64,000 bases of DNA from Salvelinus alpinus (GCF_045679555.1 NC_092094.1:33496430-33560429), one strand, 5' to 3'. Numbered from the stretch's first letter, positions 20,759 through 64,000 are shown. Made by a program: numbers and translations. Notes: a model not told the origin generated them from the letters alone.

Positions 20759-21380
20759 GGAGAGGAGCATGGCCCAACTGCATGGGCTCTGGGATCCTCG
20801 ATGGAGATGGACAGACGAACGTATGGATTTAAATCCTGAAGGTCACCTCTACAGGCCAGCTCCGCCTGAAGTTCCCTGTTGAGCCCTCATCGGTAGACGG
20901 TAAGTAAAACAGCCTCACTACATCCACTCCCTGCAGCCATGGTGCGGAACTCGAGGGCATACTCAGCAGCTGAATTGCGTCCTTGTTGAAGTTCTATGAG
21001 GAGGTCTTCTATAGGACGACCGGAGGGAGAGTGCTCGAATATCTCTGATGAGGGTGTGGAAATGTCTCGGATCCGAGTTCTGTGCTGTTGGCAGTCCATA
21101 TGGCGGTGGCCCAATCCAGGGCTTTTCCTGGGAGAAGAGACAGCAAAATTCACCCTGCTCGTCAGTGGCAAAGTTAGTTGGGTTGTGCTTAATGTATTTG
21201 CTGCATTGCATCAGATATCCCTGACATTTCCCAGGCGAACCGTTATATTTTCCAGGCATGGGTTTGAACGAAGAAGGGCTATGGGTTACGATACCTGGCA
21301 TTGGAGGAGTAGGAATAGGCTGGCCGGGGAAGATGGAAAATTTCCTCCATAACCTCTCTAGGGTATGTGGGACGCCTGGC
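20759..21380 (-). pseudogene. Gypsy copy 1 gag, main fragment
   Basis: Minus-strand frames read PGKYNGSPGKCQGYLMQC and DLLIELQQGRNSAAEYALEF, typical of the capsid-like region of fish Gypsy gag, with frame changes between them. It is cut on one side by the Pro-rich LTR element and on the other by a TTAA element. Confidence 0.78.
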
Positions 21381-22287
21381 CAACATCTGCTAAAATTGCA
21401 GAGCGCCAAATTCAAAATACAGGAATACACATAATAAGCATTCATAAAATATACAAGTGTTATACATTGGCTTAAATATGAACTTTTTGTTAATCCAGCC
21501 GTTGTCAGATTTCAAAAAGGCTTTACGGCGAAAGCATATCATGCGATTATCTGAGGGTAGCGCCCCGTATAAAAAAGCATACAAACATTTACCAGCCAAG
21601 TAGAGGAGTCACTAAAGTCAGAAATAGAGATAGAATTAATCACTTACCTTTGATGATCTTCATATGGTTGCACTCACAAGACTTCCAGTTACACAGTAAA
21701 TGTTCGTTTTGTTCGATAATGTCCCTCTTGATGTCCCAAAAACTCTGTTTTGTTGGCGCGTTTTGTTCAGTAATCCAATGGCTCCAAGGCGGTCATAGCA
21801 GGTCGAGGAATACATACTAAAAGTACCGGTAAAGTTCGTTGAAACATGTCAAACGATGTTTATTGTCTTTATAATCAATAATATTTCAACCGGACAATAC
21901 CGTTATCAATAGAAAGGAAAAAGAACAAATGGTGCGCGAATCAGGTCTGCAAAGTTCCTCTGTCCTTTGACCAAAATGGCTGTTTACTCGTCGTTTTTAA
22001 AATAAAAGCCTGAAACCATGTCTAAAGACTGATGACATCTAGTGGAAGCCATAGGAACTGCAATCTGATTCCTAACCCATTGGATTCTCTGTAAGCATTG
22101 AGTTGAAAAACAGCCACATGAAAATAATTCCACTTCCTGGATGGATTTTTCTCAGGTTTTCACCTGCCAAATCAGTTCTGATATACTCACATACATTATT
22201 TTAACAGTTTTGGAAACTTTAGAGTGTTTTAGAATGTTTTCTTTACTTTGGGAACGCTTTTACTGCCCCCTACCCAAAGAGGATAAG
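21380..22287. mobile_element. TTAA-type (piggyBac-like) element, copy B, inserted in Gypsy gag
   Basis: It shares GCAGAGCGCCAA, TTTACGGCGAAAGC, TGACATCTAGTGGAAGCC and ACTGCCCCCTACCC with the copies at 12337 and 45738. The flanking TTAA sites are not intact here (GGATAA at the right edge), so limits are approximate. Gag sequence continues on both sides. Confidence 0.72.
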
Positions 22288-22332
22288 ATCCACTTGCTGG
22301 GTTAGGTGCCGCTGTAGCTCCGCTGAATCCAT
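22288..22332 (-). pseudogene. Gypsy copy 1 gag N-terminus
   Basis: From the ATG at 22332 (minus) the frame reads [17 protein letters not shown], the start of gag in this fish Gypsy group, about 25 nt inside the 5' LTR. It is cut off by the TTAA element. Confidence 0.75.
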
Positions 22333-22357
22333 TCCATTTTTTTGGGGTGAGGTATTG

Positions 22358-22695
22358 TGTAATGAATACTCAAGGAGAAAAAGGTGTAGATTCACACGCA
22401 GAGCATGGCAGATGTTTATTAAGCATTCGCAGAAGGAAGGAATCGTGGTCGCAGGCAATGGTCAAATACAGGTAGGCAGTCACAACCAAACAATAACTCA
22501 CAACCATACAAACAGAAAGAACTGAACTAAATAGGGAGCTGATGAAACCAGGTGAGAAACGAACACAGTTGAAAATCAATTAACAAAAATGAAAGACAGG
22601 GCTATGTTCCAGAACACAAAGAAACAGTGCTACGTTCAAGAACACAAAGGAAAAGGACACAAGGTTGACTAAGAAAAGAAAAGCAGAACCTTACA
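22358..22695 (-). repeat. 5' LTR of Gypsy copy 1
   Basis: 338 bp, TGTAATGAATAC to CAGAACCTTACA on the + strand, followed by target duplication GCTCT at 22696-22700. Confidence 0.85.
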
Positions 22696-23691
22696 GCTCT
22701 GCCTAACTCAGTTGCCGGAGAGCAAGGACATTGCTCAAGGATTTCATCATCTGGTCAATTGTGATTTTAAAACAGTTACAGAGTTGAATGGTTGCAATAT
22801 GAGAAAACAGGATGGATCAACAACATTGTAGTTACTCCACAATAATAACATAAATGACAGAGTTTAATAAAAATATTATAAAACATGCATCCTGTTTGCA
22901 ACAAGGTATTTAATACTGCAAAAAATGTGGTAAAGAAATGTGTTTTTTGTCCTGAATACAAAGCATTATGTTTATGGCAAATTCAACACAACACATCACT
23001 GAGTACCACTCTTCATATTTACAAGCATGCTCTGGGTATGCTTGTCATTGGAAAGGAAGGGAGTTTCTTAGGATAATAACAAACGGAATGCAGCTATAAG
23101 CACAGGCAAAATTCTAGCGGAAAACATTGTTCAGTCTGCTTTCGAACAGACACTGGGAGACAAATTCACATTTAAGCAGGACAATAACCTGAAACACAAC
23201 TGGAGTTGCTTACCGAGACAACATTGAATGATCCTGAGTGGCGTAGTTACAGTTTTGACATAAATCGACTTGAAAATCTATGGCAAGACATGAAAATGGT
23301 TGTCTAGCAATGATCAGCAATCAACTTGACAGAACTTGAAGAATTTTAAAAAGAATAATGGCCAAATATTGTCCAATCCAGGTGTGAAAACTCTTAGAGA
23401 CTTTCCCCAAAAGACTCACAGCTGTAATCGCCGCCAAAGGTTCTTCCACAAAGTGCTGACTCTTGGGTGAGAATACTTACAGTATGTAAATGAGATATTT
23501 CTATATTTCATTTTTTTTAAATGTGCAAACAATAAAATAAAAAAATATTAACTTTATCATTTTGGGGTATTGTGTGTAGATGGGTGAGAAAAACATATAT
23601 TTAATACATTTTGAATTCTGGTTGTAACACAACATAATGTGGAATAAGTCGAGGGGTATGAATACTTTCTGAAGGCACTGTATATACACTT

Positions 23692-23835
23692 ACAGATCCT
23701 GTGTGGCTCAGTAGGTAGAGAACGATGCTTGCAACGCCAGGGTTGTGGGTTTGATTCTTACGGGGGACTAGTATGCAATCACTACAGTAATTCGCTCTGG
23801 ATATGAGCGTCTGCTAAATTAATTAAGTAAATGTG
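23692..23835 (+). mobile_element. tRNA-derived SINE
   Basis: TGGCTCAGTAGGTAGAG forms an A box, GGTTGTGGGTTTGATTCTTA a B box, and the 3' part CGCTCTGGATATGAGCGTCTGCTAAAT is a common teleost SINE tail. The same family lies antisense at 40752-40917. It is not a tRNA gene because it lacks a cloverleaf anticodon arm and CCA-type acceptor pairing. Confidence 0.75.
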
Positions 23836-25380
23836 TTTATGTTTTAGAAAGTTTTAGGTTTTTGTGTGTTTAACTAGCTGGTTAGCTAGCTTAAAGGTAT
23901 AGTTCACCCAAATTACAAAATTACACATTGGTTTCCTTACCCTGTAAGCAGTCTATGGACAAGGTATGACAGCAATTCATGTTTTGGTTTAGTTTCCCTG
24001 GTACTGTTTCCACATGCTAAAGTTCTAGCATTTGTGGCACATTCTGTTGCCAGCAACATTGATCGGCAATATTGCGTCAGAAAATGACCAGTGTATCATC
24101 AGCTTTAGTCTGCAGAATAGCACACAATACCAAAGCTACATGATCACACATGTAGCATGATCCAGGTTAGTTAAAAGCGTTATTTGCCACTTTTGCGTAT
24201 TCTGGCATCCGTCGAAGTGAGGGTTGTTTGGTTACAGCTGATTGGTCAGTCAACACTAGTCAAAACCAATCCAAATGACAACTGTGTGGATCGTTACTTT
24301 ACATTGGTCTTACTGTACTGTCTAGCCTCCAGAAATCATGGGCTAATGTGCTGGCATCGTTGGACTCCCAGTGTGAGCTCTGACATAGACAGAAGACGAA
24401 ATTCAGACAGATTATGATGCCACATTATCACTGCAATGCAGCTTCCTAAATACCATTTCGTCCTCTGCACCTTAACCAAGCTCTATACCTTCCGATCTCC
24501 CCTCCAGATTCTTCATAGGAAAATCATGTTTCAGTGATTTGAATGTTAATTTGAATATTTTGCTTACTCAGTTTCAATAAGAGCCTGGGAGTACTGTCAC
24601 CCCAGCCACCCTAAGTATGAATATGATGAAGCAGACAATGAGCATAAGGAGGGGCATGATAAAACCAAGTAGGCTGTTTCTAAAAAAAGAACGAGTAATT
24701 AGTGAATATCGTTGTAGAGGAGTATGGTGAATTAGAAGCCTGCTGGATCATGTAATTAAGAGTAGCCCTGTCTCATCCACAGCACTGAGAGGAGGGTTCT
24801 GTAGGGATACTGCAATAGCAGCATCCCTTGGATCTCAGTGTGGGAAATATAGGAACCACAATGGCCATGCCTTCATCTTGACTACTTTAACGCTTGTGGA
24901 AAACATGCTAAATATATTTCACAAAAATATTAAGATTGTGTATGATCATGACAATAATATGTTTGCCTTTAAATCAATGTGTGCATTTACAATTCTAAAT
25001 TTTAATTGAGGGTTAAATCAGACTTTAAAGAGGCATGGCTAGCAAGCTGATCATCCGTTTATTATATCGACAGACGAGCACATGTGCCATCTCCCCTCTG
25101 TAGGAAGTGTGTATGTGGGAGTAGGTTATAGACAGTGTGTTGGTGTATGGGGGAGGGGGGTCTCCAGCAGAGTTGCTGAGCCATTCTTCTGCCTGAGAGC
25201 AGCAGTTTAGTCGGCCCCGATTGGAGCTCCAGACATATAGTGGCTTTTCTCTACTCTATGAATCTGTTGAAGGGAGCAGTAGAGAGGCATCTCTAAACGG
25301 ACAAGTGGTGCACGTGCTGAGGGCTCAAAGCTCAATGATTCACTGTGTTGTGTATGTGTCATGGAGCCAGAATCCACCCA

Positions 25381-25570
25381 CTGAGCTTGGTTTCACCTGG
25401 CCCTGAGCTTGGTTTCACCTGGCCCTGAGCTTGGTTTCACCTGGCCCTGAGCTTGGTTTCACCTGGCCCTGAGCTTGGTTTCACCTGGCCCTGAGCTTGG
25501 TTTCACCTGGCCCTGAGCTTTGTTTCACCTGGCCCTGAGTTTGGTTTCACCTGGTCCTGAGCTTGGCTCC
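25381..25570. repeat. 22-bp minisatellite, about 8.5 copies
   Basis: The unit CTGAGCTTGGTTTCACCTGGCC starts at 25381, 25403, 25425, 25447, 25469, 25491, 25513 and 25535. The first six copies are identical, and the last ones carry single substitutions. Confidence 0.95.
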
Positions 25571-26892
25571 AGGAGAGCATACTAACAATACACCCTATGT
25601 TATCAGCTTCTCATATGTGCGTCTATGCAAATGTTTAAAAAATGGTTGGTTAAGATTGGTTGATGATAGGTGCCTTAAGCTTACATTGGCTCAATTTATG
25701 GCAAAGGGAGTCATCTGCTCTTATTTCTTCAAATCTACTTTATTTTTTATTTTTTACATTGTATGGTTTATATAACCATTCGATGAATTCTACTTTAGAT
25801 TAATATCAGTCCCCATAAATAGCTAATTGAAAGAATAGAGGAAAAAGGTCTGCTTAAATAGCTGCCTTAGAGAAGAGAGGGATTTATAATAGAATGGATC
25901 TGAGAGAAAGCAAATAACAACAGATATGAAGTCATAAATAAAGTATTTAGATGACTGACAGCACCACATTAAAGGCTGGCCTTTTAAACAAATTGGGTGC
26001 TCAGAGAGGCATATTGCCTGTGTGCTACAACATGTTTTGTAGCTCAGCTATATAACCACTGTGACAAAGAACTAGCACAAGCCACAGGACATTATGCCAA
26101 TGACTCCAACAAGCTCAGATAATAGGTTCCCTGATAATAATGAAAACTGTGAGCTATGGAATACCATTATGAATTGTTGTAAACAGAGTAGTGTACATAA
26201 ATGAATGAGCAATGCTCAGAATTTATCGTCATGCCAATCTATCTGATGCTGGACTGCAGTTTGTTTTGTGCCTCCCTTTTTATGGAGCAATAAAAACAGG
26301 CTAAATTAGATCCAGTGTGCAATAATGAACTTTAAAGTACTCATCCAACACCTACCATGTTCTGCAATGGGGAGCAGAGGGTAAAAGTATCTCCTGTTCA
26401 CTGGTTTGAAACACACCCAAATATTTCTCATTCTATTACAGTATATCACTGGTGTTGATTTCCAACACCTTAATGAACTGTAAAAGTCCTATACTTGAGT
26501 AATGCCAATGGAATAAAGGTTAGGTCCCACGGTAAAGGATTTAAATAGCTAAAGTAATCCAATAATTAAATAGAGTCATTGTGATGTTGCTCTTTTTATC
26601 ATCTGGTGCTGGCTTCGAATAATATCATTATTCAGCAACATATTACATTTTATTATGTTTACATTATGAGGCACTATCGTATTTATTGTGTCTGAAAATG
26701 TTGTCATCAAGCCTCTTATGGAATGGCTGTGAAGAATCTGCTGCCCTGGGACTAATAAAAGCAATTAATTATAATACAAGAGAAGACAGCTACAACTACT
26801 GTATAGGTTAAAGAGATGCAAGGACCTCCTCATGGGTGTGCCATGGTTGTGAACAGCCTATTATGTTTGCAATAAGTCAGTGGTGGTTCTTG

Positions 26893-27004
<112 letters not shown>

Positions 27005-28183
27005 GAAGGAGAATGCAGCAGGAATGTGTATGACGCAGACAGAACAGGGCAAAGCAAACAGCCCTCAGCCTTCGTGCCACCCTGGTACGTGTGGACCTGG
27101 CTGGCTGGCTGAGGAGAGACGTGTTAGGGAAAGATGGACGAGAGTCTATTAGCATAATCTTAATACAGATTCTGAAGGAGGCCCCGGTTTTAGCGTATAA
27201 GACAGGAACTCTGCTACCTCCAGCTCTTTGCATTATGTGTGAAGTGTTTTGTGCCAATGCTAACATTCTATACAGTAGGCTAAAGCCAGTTCCATTTACA
27301 TGTAATATTCTAAATATAAAAGTTGTTTTTATATAAATGCCACTGTTATTGTGCTATGGTAAATTTGTTGAAACAATCAGTTGGGTGTTATTTAAAAAAT
27401 AGTGCTGATTACTGTGGTGTTATGATAGCCACTTTGAAAACATCTAACTCTAACCCCAGAGGGGTAGTATGGGACAGCGCTCTCCAACCATCTGCCTTCT
27501 GTCACTGGACCCTAATTAACTGCAACCAAACCTTTGTTAGGTAGGCTGAGAGTACAATAGCACTGACAACAACAAAACAGCACGTTTTTTGCAAGGAAAT
27601 AAAAGGCACTGAGAATTGCTCAGGTGGGTCCACTTGAATAGGTTGCCAAGCATGGGCTAAAGAAATTCAAGATTTATTTTCAATCGACATTGTCATTAAC
27701 CAAATTGATTACATGAATGTAATGGCAAGGCAAACCATGTATTGATGTATGTCAATGAATAAGACTGACCTTTACAAGTGTGAATTCAAGACGGCCAACT
27801 GCTCTATGATTCTTTTATTAAAACAATTAAAATGATCTATAGTAGGCATTTCTGTGAATCACATGGACTTAGGACCTACCCTTATATAGCCAACCACCTG
27901 CCTACTCTAGTCTATCCCATGGGTAATGAGCTTTCACCATCTGACTGCCTATTGAGATGTATGCTTTTCATTCTCTGAGTAACAAGGAGTTACAATTCCA
28001 TCTCATTAGATTCAAAAAGTAGTGTTAATTCACGAATAATACAACTTCCATGTTTGGTTAATGAGAGTAGTCAGGAGGACTAAGGTATCTCTTGCATGAA
28101 AACAACAGCTCACGCGACGGCTTCACTTTCACTTGTTTTGAATTCGCTGTCCAAGGTTCTGAAATGTGTTTTCCCGAAGCTAC

Positions 28184-28193
28184 GTCACGTGAC
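28184..28193. promoter_or_regulatory. Palindromic E-box GTCACGTGAC upstream of rasgrf1
   Basis: GTCACGTGAC is a perfect 10-bp palindrome, overlapped on its left by TACGTCA (a CRE half site). A second CACGTG lies at 28232-28237. The local sequence is richer in CG dinucleotides than its surroundings. It lies about 370 bp 5' of the ATG, compatible with the promoter or 5' UTR. Binding by bHLH-zip factors (USF, MiT/TFE) or CREB is an inference from the motif only. Confidence 0.5.
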
Positions 28194-28562
28194 TTCGCTG
28201 TCTCGCTCAGCTCACTGTTTTCGGGAGATTTCACGTGAGAATACGACAAACCACCTCGCGCACGCTATAATTATCTTCCTTTGCCAGTCTCCGTTTAAAT
28301 TCATAGTCGGTCTGTTTTTTCTTTATTTTTGGGTAGAAATGTGGGAATTGAAGCCCTAAAATCTCCTCAACGAATTTAGGATGATACATCCGTGTTCTAT
28401 GTTTTGTTTCTCTCTTTTTGTACTTCATGCCAACATGGTAAATGCAGGGGCAGAGCGGGCTACTGCTTGTCCGCAATCAGAAAGTCCACGTCTGTCTGTG
28501 TACCGGGTTTAAGAGGATGTAAGGAACAAGTAGCTTTTTTCAACCAAAGTCTCCTTATAAAA

Positions 28563-59978
<31,416 letters not shown>

Positions 59979-62195
59979 AGAGGATGACAGTTTCCCAAAG
60001 TGTACTCTCTGTTAAGGAACTATGTCATACACAGTAGACATATACAATAACTGGTGTTAAGTCATGTTTAACATGTTTGCTCTCATACGTGTATTGTTTT
60101 TAGAAGTATTATGTACAAATGTTAATTTAATCTTCACGTTGTTGAAATATTTCATTTTCCTCTGCAACAAGGACCATTTCACTGGGCTTACTAGGGTGAT
60201 AACTAAAGTCACAATGATCTTGTATAATGGTATGTCCTTTAACCAATTAAATTGATTGACATCTTTTCATACTGTGGACTTTGCACTTCCTGTAAGCACA
60301 CATGCTGCCAGGATCATATTGTACATAGGAAAGATTGTTCTCTTTACTCAAATAGATGTGTTTATCTTCAACTGATGTAGCATTGTAAAAATCAAACCAG
60401 GTAAAACATTGACATTTTCTTACCCCAAATTGATGTGGCTAAACCAATGAGTGTTCCTTGAATTGTTCTATCAATTCCGCCTCAGTTCTGCTTTGTTTAT
60501 TTGCTTCCGCTTGTTGTATCTATCAACATTTGAGTCATCCTGTCACAGTTGTGACTGAGATGTGAAAGTCACTAGCATCACAGAGCTTTGTCTTGTCATC
60601 ATGAATGATTCTTACGTAACAAGATAATACACTTGCCTGATACGAGAAACACCTGCTCTTAGAAGTTACTGATTTTCAGCACAGTACTGAATCTGCTCTG
60701 AAAATAAATAACTAATAAGGGCATGTTCACACGACAAGCTTTAATCTAAGAACCAGCAAAGTCTGGTTTGTTTTGAAAACAATTTTATTAAGTCCTGTGT
60801 GAATACAACCTACTGTAACCTAGAAGATGATTAACAATATCTGTAGCTTTATTTCATTACTGTTGCATGTTTCATTGTAACAGGCAGTTAAATCAAACTT
60901 CATGCTATATATTTTCAAAGGTAATTCAAGTAGCCATGAATTCAACTTTGTTTTGCAGAATAAGCTCTATTAATCCATGTAATTTGAAGGGACAGTAATA
61001 AGCCAGTGTATGTTTTATCTCCAATACAAGTGTATTTCCAGTTTGACAATGATTAGTTGGTGACATCTTGTTTCACTATGACTCACTGGGCACAGTTGTC
61101 AATTCAATGTCTATTCCACATTGGTTCAACAGAATTTCATTGAAATGAAATGGAAACAACGTGGATTCAACCAGTATGTACCCAGTGGGGAGTTTGGGGA
61201 GGAATATGTTAACCATTTTGCTGCTATTCTTGGAGCATGCCATTGTATAATGATATGTAGCTGTTTCCCTTTTTTAAACCACATGTTCGTTTGCTTTCAA
61301 TTTAATATAAACGGAGCACACATTTTAAAGAAAAATAAAGCGAAACCCTTGAAATTGTAGTATTTTTAGGCTTTGTGATATTCGTGTACAGTGCAAGGTT
61401 GTTCCGCTATTATACTGTATAATTCAAAGACAATCTATGTCCTTTTGCTGTTCCTGTTCCAGTGATTGTGGAACGTGACCGTATATCACTCTGTTAAATG
61501 CATTGTTAAGAGTATGATAAAAGTAAGTGAATGAGTTACTCCGCCTGCAGCATTCAAAAGGTATTTTTGTAGTATTAGTATAAGGGAAGGGGATACATAC
61601 ACAGGGAAGTATTTTGTACTTTGTTGTTAATTCACCTGCAGAAATGTATTCTGTACAGTTTGTATATGCAGCCCTGCATATTTCTTAATGTGGAACAGTG
61701 TCAAGTACACCTCAAAAGCATTGTATCCCAAGCTTTAACACAAAATGCTACAACAATTGTGATTTTGAAACCATGACTTAGAGGTAGAAGACAACTTCAA
61801 AGTGTTTTGCATATACTGTAATCCTGTCTATAATCATTCTCTTAGCAGGAATATAGTGATGTAGTGCTTATTCTGTGAATATTTGTATGTATTTTTACCA
61901 TGTACAGTCTAGAAATATTTAAAGCTCATGTGGCAGGCATGCAACACTATCAGACAATATTAAAACAATATATATACTTATATATACTGTATACACTTAT
62001 ACGTGCACATACTCTTATAAATGAATTATTAACAAACGTTTTGCTGTTAGCAATACCCAGTGGTATGAGAATTATCTTTCAACCCTTATGTTTATTTCCA
62101 CGGCTTGAGAAATATTTCCAGTTTTATAAAAATACAACAAATATGTATGTTTCCTGATTACCTCTTGCTAATAAATCTATTCTATCTCAGGGGCA
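59979..62195 (+). other. rasgrf1: rasgrf1 3' UTR candidate region
   Basis: No repeat or further exon is apparent. Possible poly(A) signals AATAAA are at 60703, 61334 and 62170. The last is followed within 30-50 nt by a GT-rich stretch (CAAGTGTGTTTGTGG). The true 3' end cannot be decided from sequence. Confidence 0.5.
62170..62175 (+). terminator. Candidate distal poly(A) signal of rasgrf1
   Basis: AATAAA with a GT-rich downstream element at 62199-62219, 275 bp before the ctsh start codon. AATAAA at 61334 is an alternative. Confidence 0.4.
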
Positions 62196-62449
62196 TTGTT
62201 GTCTCAAGTGTGTTTGTGGAGAAAATGATATTTTTCTCTCTGCCACCTCTATCACACACAAACACACACACTGCAGCAACTTTACTTGAATTTATATTTA
62301 TGTATAATAAAAGTTCGCGTATATTTCGTCACCTTTTGCACAGTCACGGGAAAGTCGGGAAGTGATCAAACCTCGTGACTTTCGGTTAGTTCATTCATTG
62401 CTCTCACTGTTTGTTGCAGGAAGACAACAGCTTTACTAAACTTTGAAGT

Positions 62450-63689
62450 ATGAAGATCTTAGTTTTGTTGATTTTTTCCGTATACTCTGTTACTTCTTTA
62501 TATCCGTTTTCCGAGGAGGGTAAGTTGCAATTGAATCTGTTTTAGGCTATGTAGAATCGAAATGATACCTAATTTGCGCTTTCAAATTAACCTATCATAA
62601 TACGAGCGAATGAAAAAGGGCTGAAAAAGACAAAAGAAAAATAGAAAAGTCGATAAAGGGTGAGGAGAAGCAGTACTACGGACTCTAGGAAGAAAAGAAA
62701 AGATGACGAAAAAGACCATCATAATGACTGAAATGTTTTTGGAAAATAAGGTCAATTGATTCAAGACATACTTTATGACAGTAGGTCTTACTGATCACAG
62801 TTCAAAATAGTGACGCACAAACTAATCTTGCACTTGGTTCTGAAGCCTACCTCTATGATATATATATATAAGCACTCATTGTGCAGTGGCGCTTTATATA
62901 TATATATATATATATATATAATTGTATTTTGTTCAGTGTAGGCCTCTACTTGAATGCATATTCTACAGGCTACCTCTATCCTAAATGTTACCTTTATGTT
63001 CAGTGGGAATGAATCACATGACTGCTATACAGTTGTTAGTGAATGTTGCACTAAAATGTCACAATGACAATGTTACAATGAATAATGCTAAAGTACAAGT
63101 TCAAATGTTACAATAAAGTTACAATATGTTTCAATACATGTTGCACTAAAGTAACAATGTTGAAATACGTTGATGGTTGTTTTTTCTTTGTCTTTCCTCT
63201 CAGTATTCATATCGTGTTGTATAAGGGTTTTTGATGTGTAAAATGGTCACACTAGAATGTGACGGGGCATTCTAGTGGCAATGCTGGGGACTGCTAGTGA
63301 CAGAGTTTTAAATGTGTTAATAACTGGGTTGGGATATATAAGAACTTTGATAACTGCATAGGAGAAATATGTTAATTTAGTATACGTAACATTATCCTGT
63401 GACCGACCATGAAACACACTTTTTCACCTACTTTTCCAATAAAATGTCAAAAAATAATGATTGATTACTTCAAAGGGTTACTAATGACACTTGATTTGGA
63501 TATTTTCATGTCTGAGAAAAATTTGGGATTAATTGGGTTAATGTCGATTGATTTATCAACATCACATTGTGATCAGAACGACTGATAGAAGAATGGCTTT
63601 TAGCCTATTGATCTTTACAATCTCAAATCAAATGACCCTTCTCTGTTTTCTTTACAGGCGAATATCACTTTAAGTTATGGATGTCACAG
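62450..63689 (+). CDS. ctsh: ctsh, cathepsin H (5' part: exons 1-2, gene runs off the window)
   Basis: Cathepsin H is a lysosomal papain-family cysteine aminopeptidase. Exon 1 (62450-62519) encodes MKILVLLIFSVYSVTSL, a typical signal peptide, then YPFSEE; donor GAGG|GTAAGT. Exon 2 (63658-63689) continues GEYHFKLWMSQ after acceptor TTTACAG, and ends CACAG|GTAAGT. The EYHFKLWMSQ stretch matches the start of the cathepsin H propeptide (EKFHFKSWMSK in human). Position and orientation directly after rasgrf1 agree with mammalian RASGRF1-CTSH synteny. The catalytic Cys/His/Asn and the mini-chain lie beyond the window. Confidence 0.9.
62857..62921. repeat. Two (AT)n tracts in ctsh intron 1
   Basis: TATATATATATA at about 62859-62870 and a longer run at about 62895-62921 bracket a 25-bp non-repeat segment. 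Confidence 0.85.
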
Positions 63690-63916
63690 GTAAGTTCAAT
63701 TTGGCACGAAACCAGGTACTTTCCTACAATACAAGGAAGTTTTCAGTTTTTTCTTCATATGTCTGCAAAAAGTATTATTTGAAAATAATAAATATTGGAG
63801 AATATTCTCATCATACTAATAAGCCTTATAGATAGAATACATTTTATTTTAAACTGCAATAGTGTGTATAGAATTACTGATAAACTAGGCAACTAGACAG
63901 ATAGAAGAGTGTCTTA

Positions 63917-63970
63917 TCATTGTAAATAAGAATTTGTTCTTAACTGACTTGCCTAGTTAAAGGTTAAATA
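63917..63970 (+). mobile_element. SINE 3'-end fragment in ctsh intron 2
   Basis: CATTGTAAATAAGAATTTGT, CTTAACTGACTTGCC and TAGTTAAAGGTTAAATA match the tail of the SINE at 4881-5058. Only the end is present. Confidence 0.75.
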
Positions 63971-64000
63971 CAAAATATCTAATGTATTTTGAAATGCACT

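Noticed and set aside
23692-23775. Possible tRNA gene
   Set aside because: A and B boxes are present, but the acceptor stem and anticodon arm do not form and the sequence continues into a SINE tail.

Overview
This window is vertebrate nuclear DNA, almost certainly from a salmonid fish (trout, salmon or char). The evidence is the repeat content: tRNA-derived SINEs, several Tc1-like transposon families, LINE tails ending in TTTGATTTGA-type repeats, TTAA-flanked elements and LTR families that I know as typical of salmonid genomes. The coding exons are teleost-like but closely follow mammalian orthologues. The exact species cannot be fixed from the sequence.

Two protein-coding genes lie in tandem on the + strand. 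The first is complete: rasgrf1 (Ras-GRF1, a neuronal Ras/Rac guanine nucleotide exchange factor), with 27 coding exons from 28563 to 59978. Their summed length is 3780 nt (1259 codons plus stop), all phases agree, and all junctions are GT-AG except one GC-AG intron (intron 12). The second is the 5' end of a cathepsin H gene (ctsh): signal-peptide exon 62450-62519 and exon 2 at 63658-63689, running off the right edge. RASGRF1 and CTSH are also adjacent and in the same orientation in mammals, so this is conserved synteny.

The left 28 kb contains no host gene that I can support. It is a stack of nested mobile elements. Region 1-5.1 kb holds a small TA-flanked MITE, then a Tc1 relic split by an antisense LINE and a SINE. 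Region 6.3-14.6 kb holds a solo LTR, a Tc1 relic split by a complete LTR element with 5-bp target duplication and by a hAT element with 8-bp target duplication, then a LINE split by a TTAA element. Region 14.8-23.7 kb is one Tc1 element carrying a Gypsy element with GCTCT target duplication. That Gypsy element in turn carries a second copy of the proline-rich LTR element (GGAGA target duplication) and a TTAA element.

The most unusual entity is this proline-rich, pol-less LTR element. It has LTRs of about 370-390 bp starting TGTCACGCCC, a poly-G tract just before the 3' LTR, and a reading frame whose ATG lies inside the LTR. The frame leads into long 9- and 6-residue Pro-rich repeats. Four copies or solo LTRs occur here, so the family has been active, although no copy in this window encodes an enzyme.

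Within rasgrf1 the introns are mostly short, except intron 1 (4.7 kb) and three that were enlarged by transposons. Intron 16 (11.7 kb) holds an antisense LINE, a TTAA element with an inserted solo LTR, a long-inverted-repeat pair enclosing a Tc1 fragment and a second Gypsy element, and an inverted-repeat MITE. Intron 19 holds a sense LINE starting only tens of bases after the donor. Intron 21 holds a Tc1 element with a SINE inside it. A 128-bp TG tract lies just upstream of exon 8. The gene body otherwise appears intact and functional.
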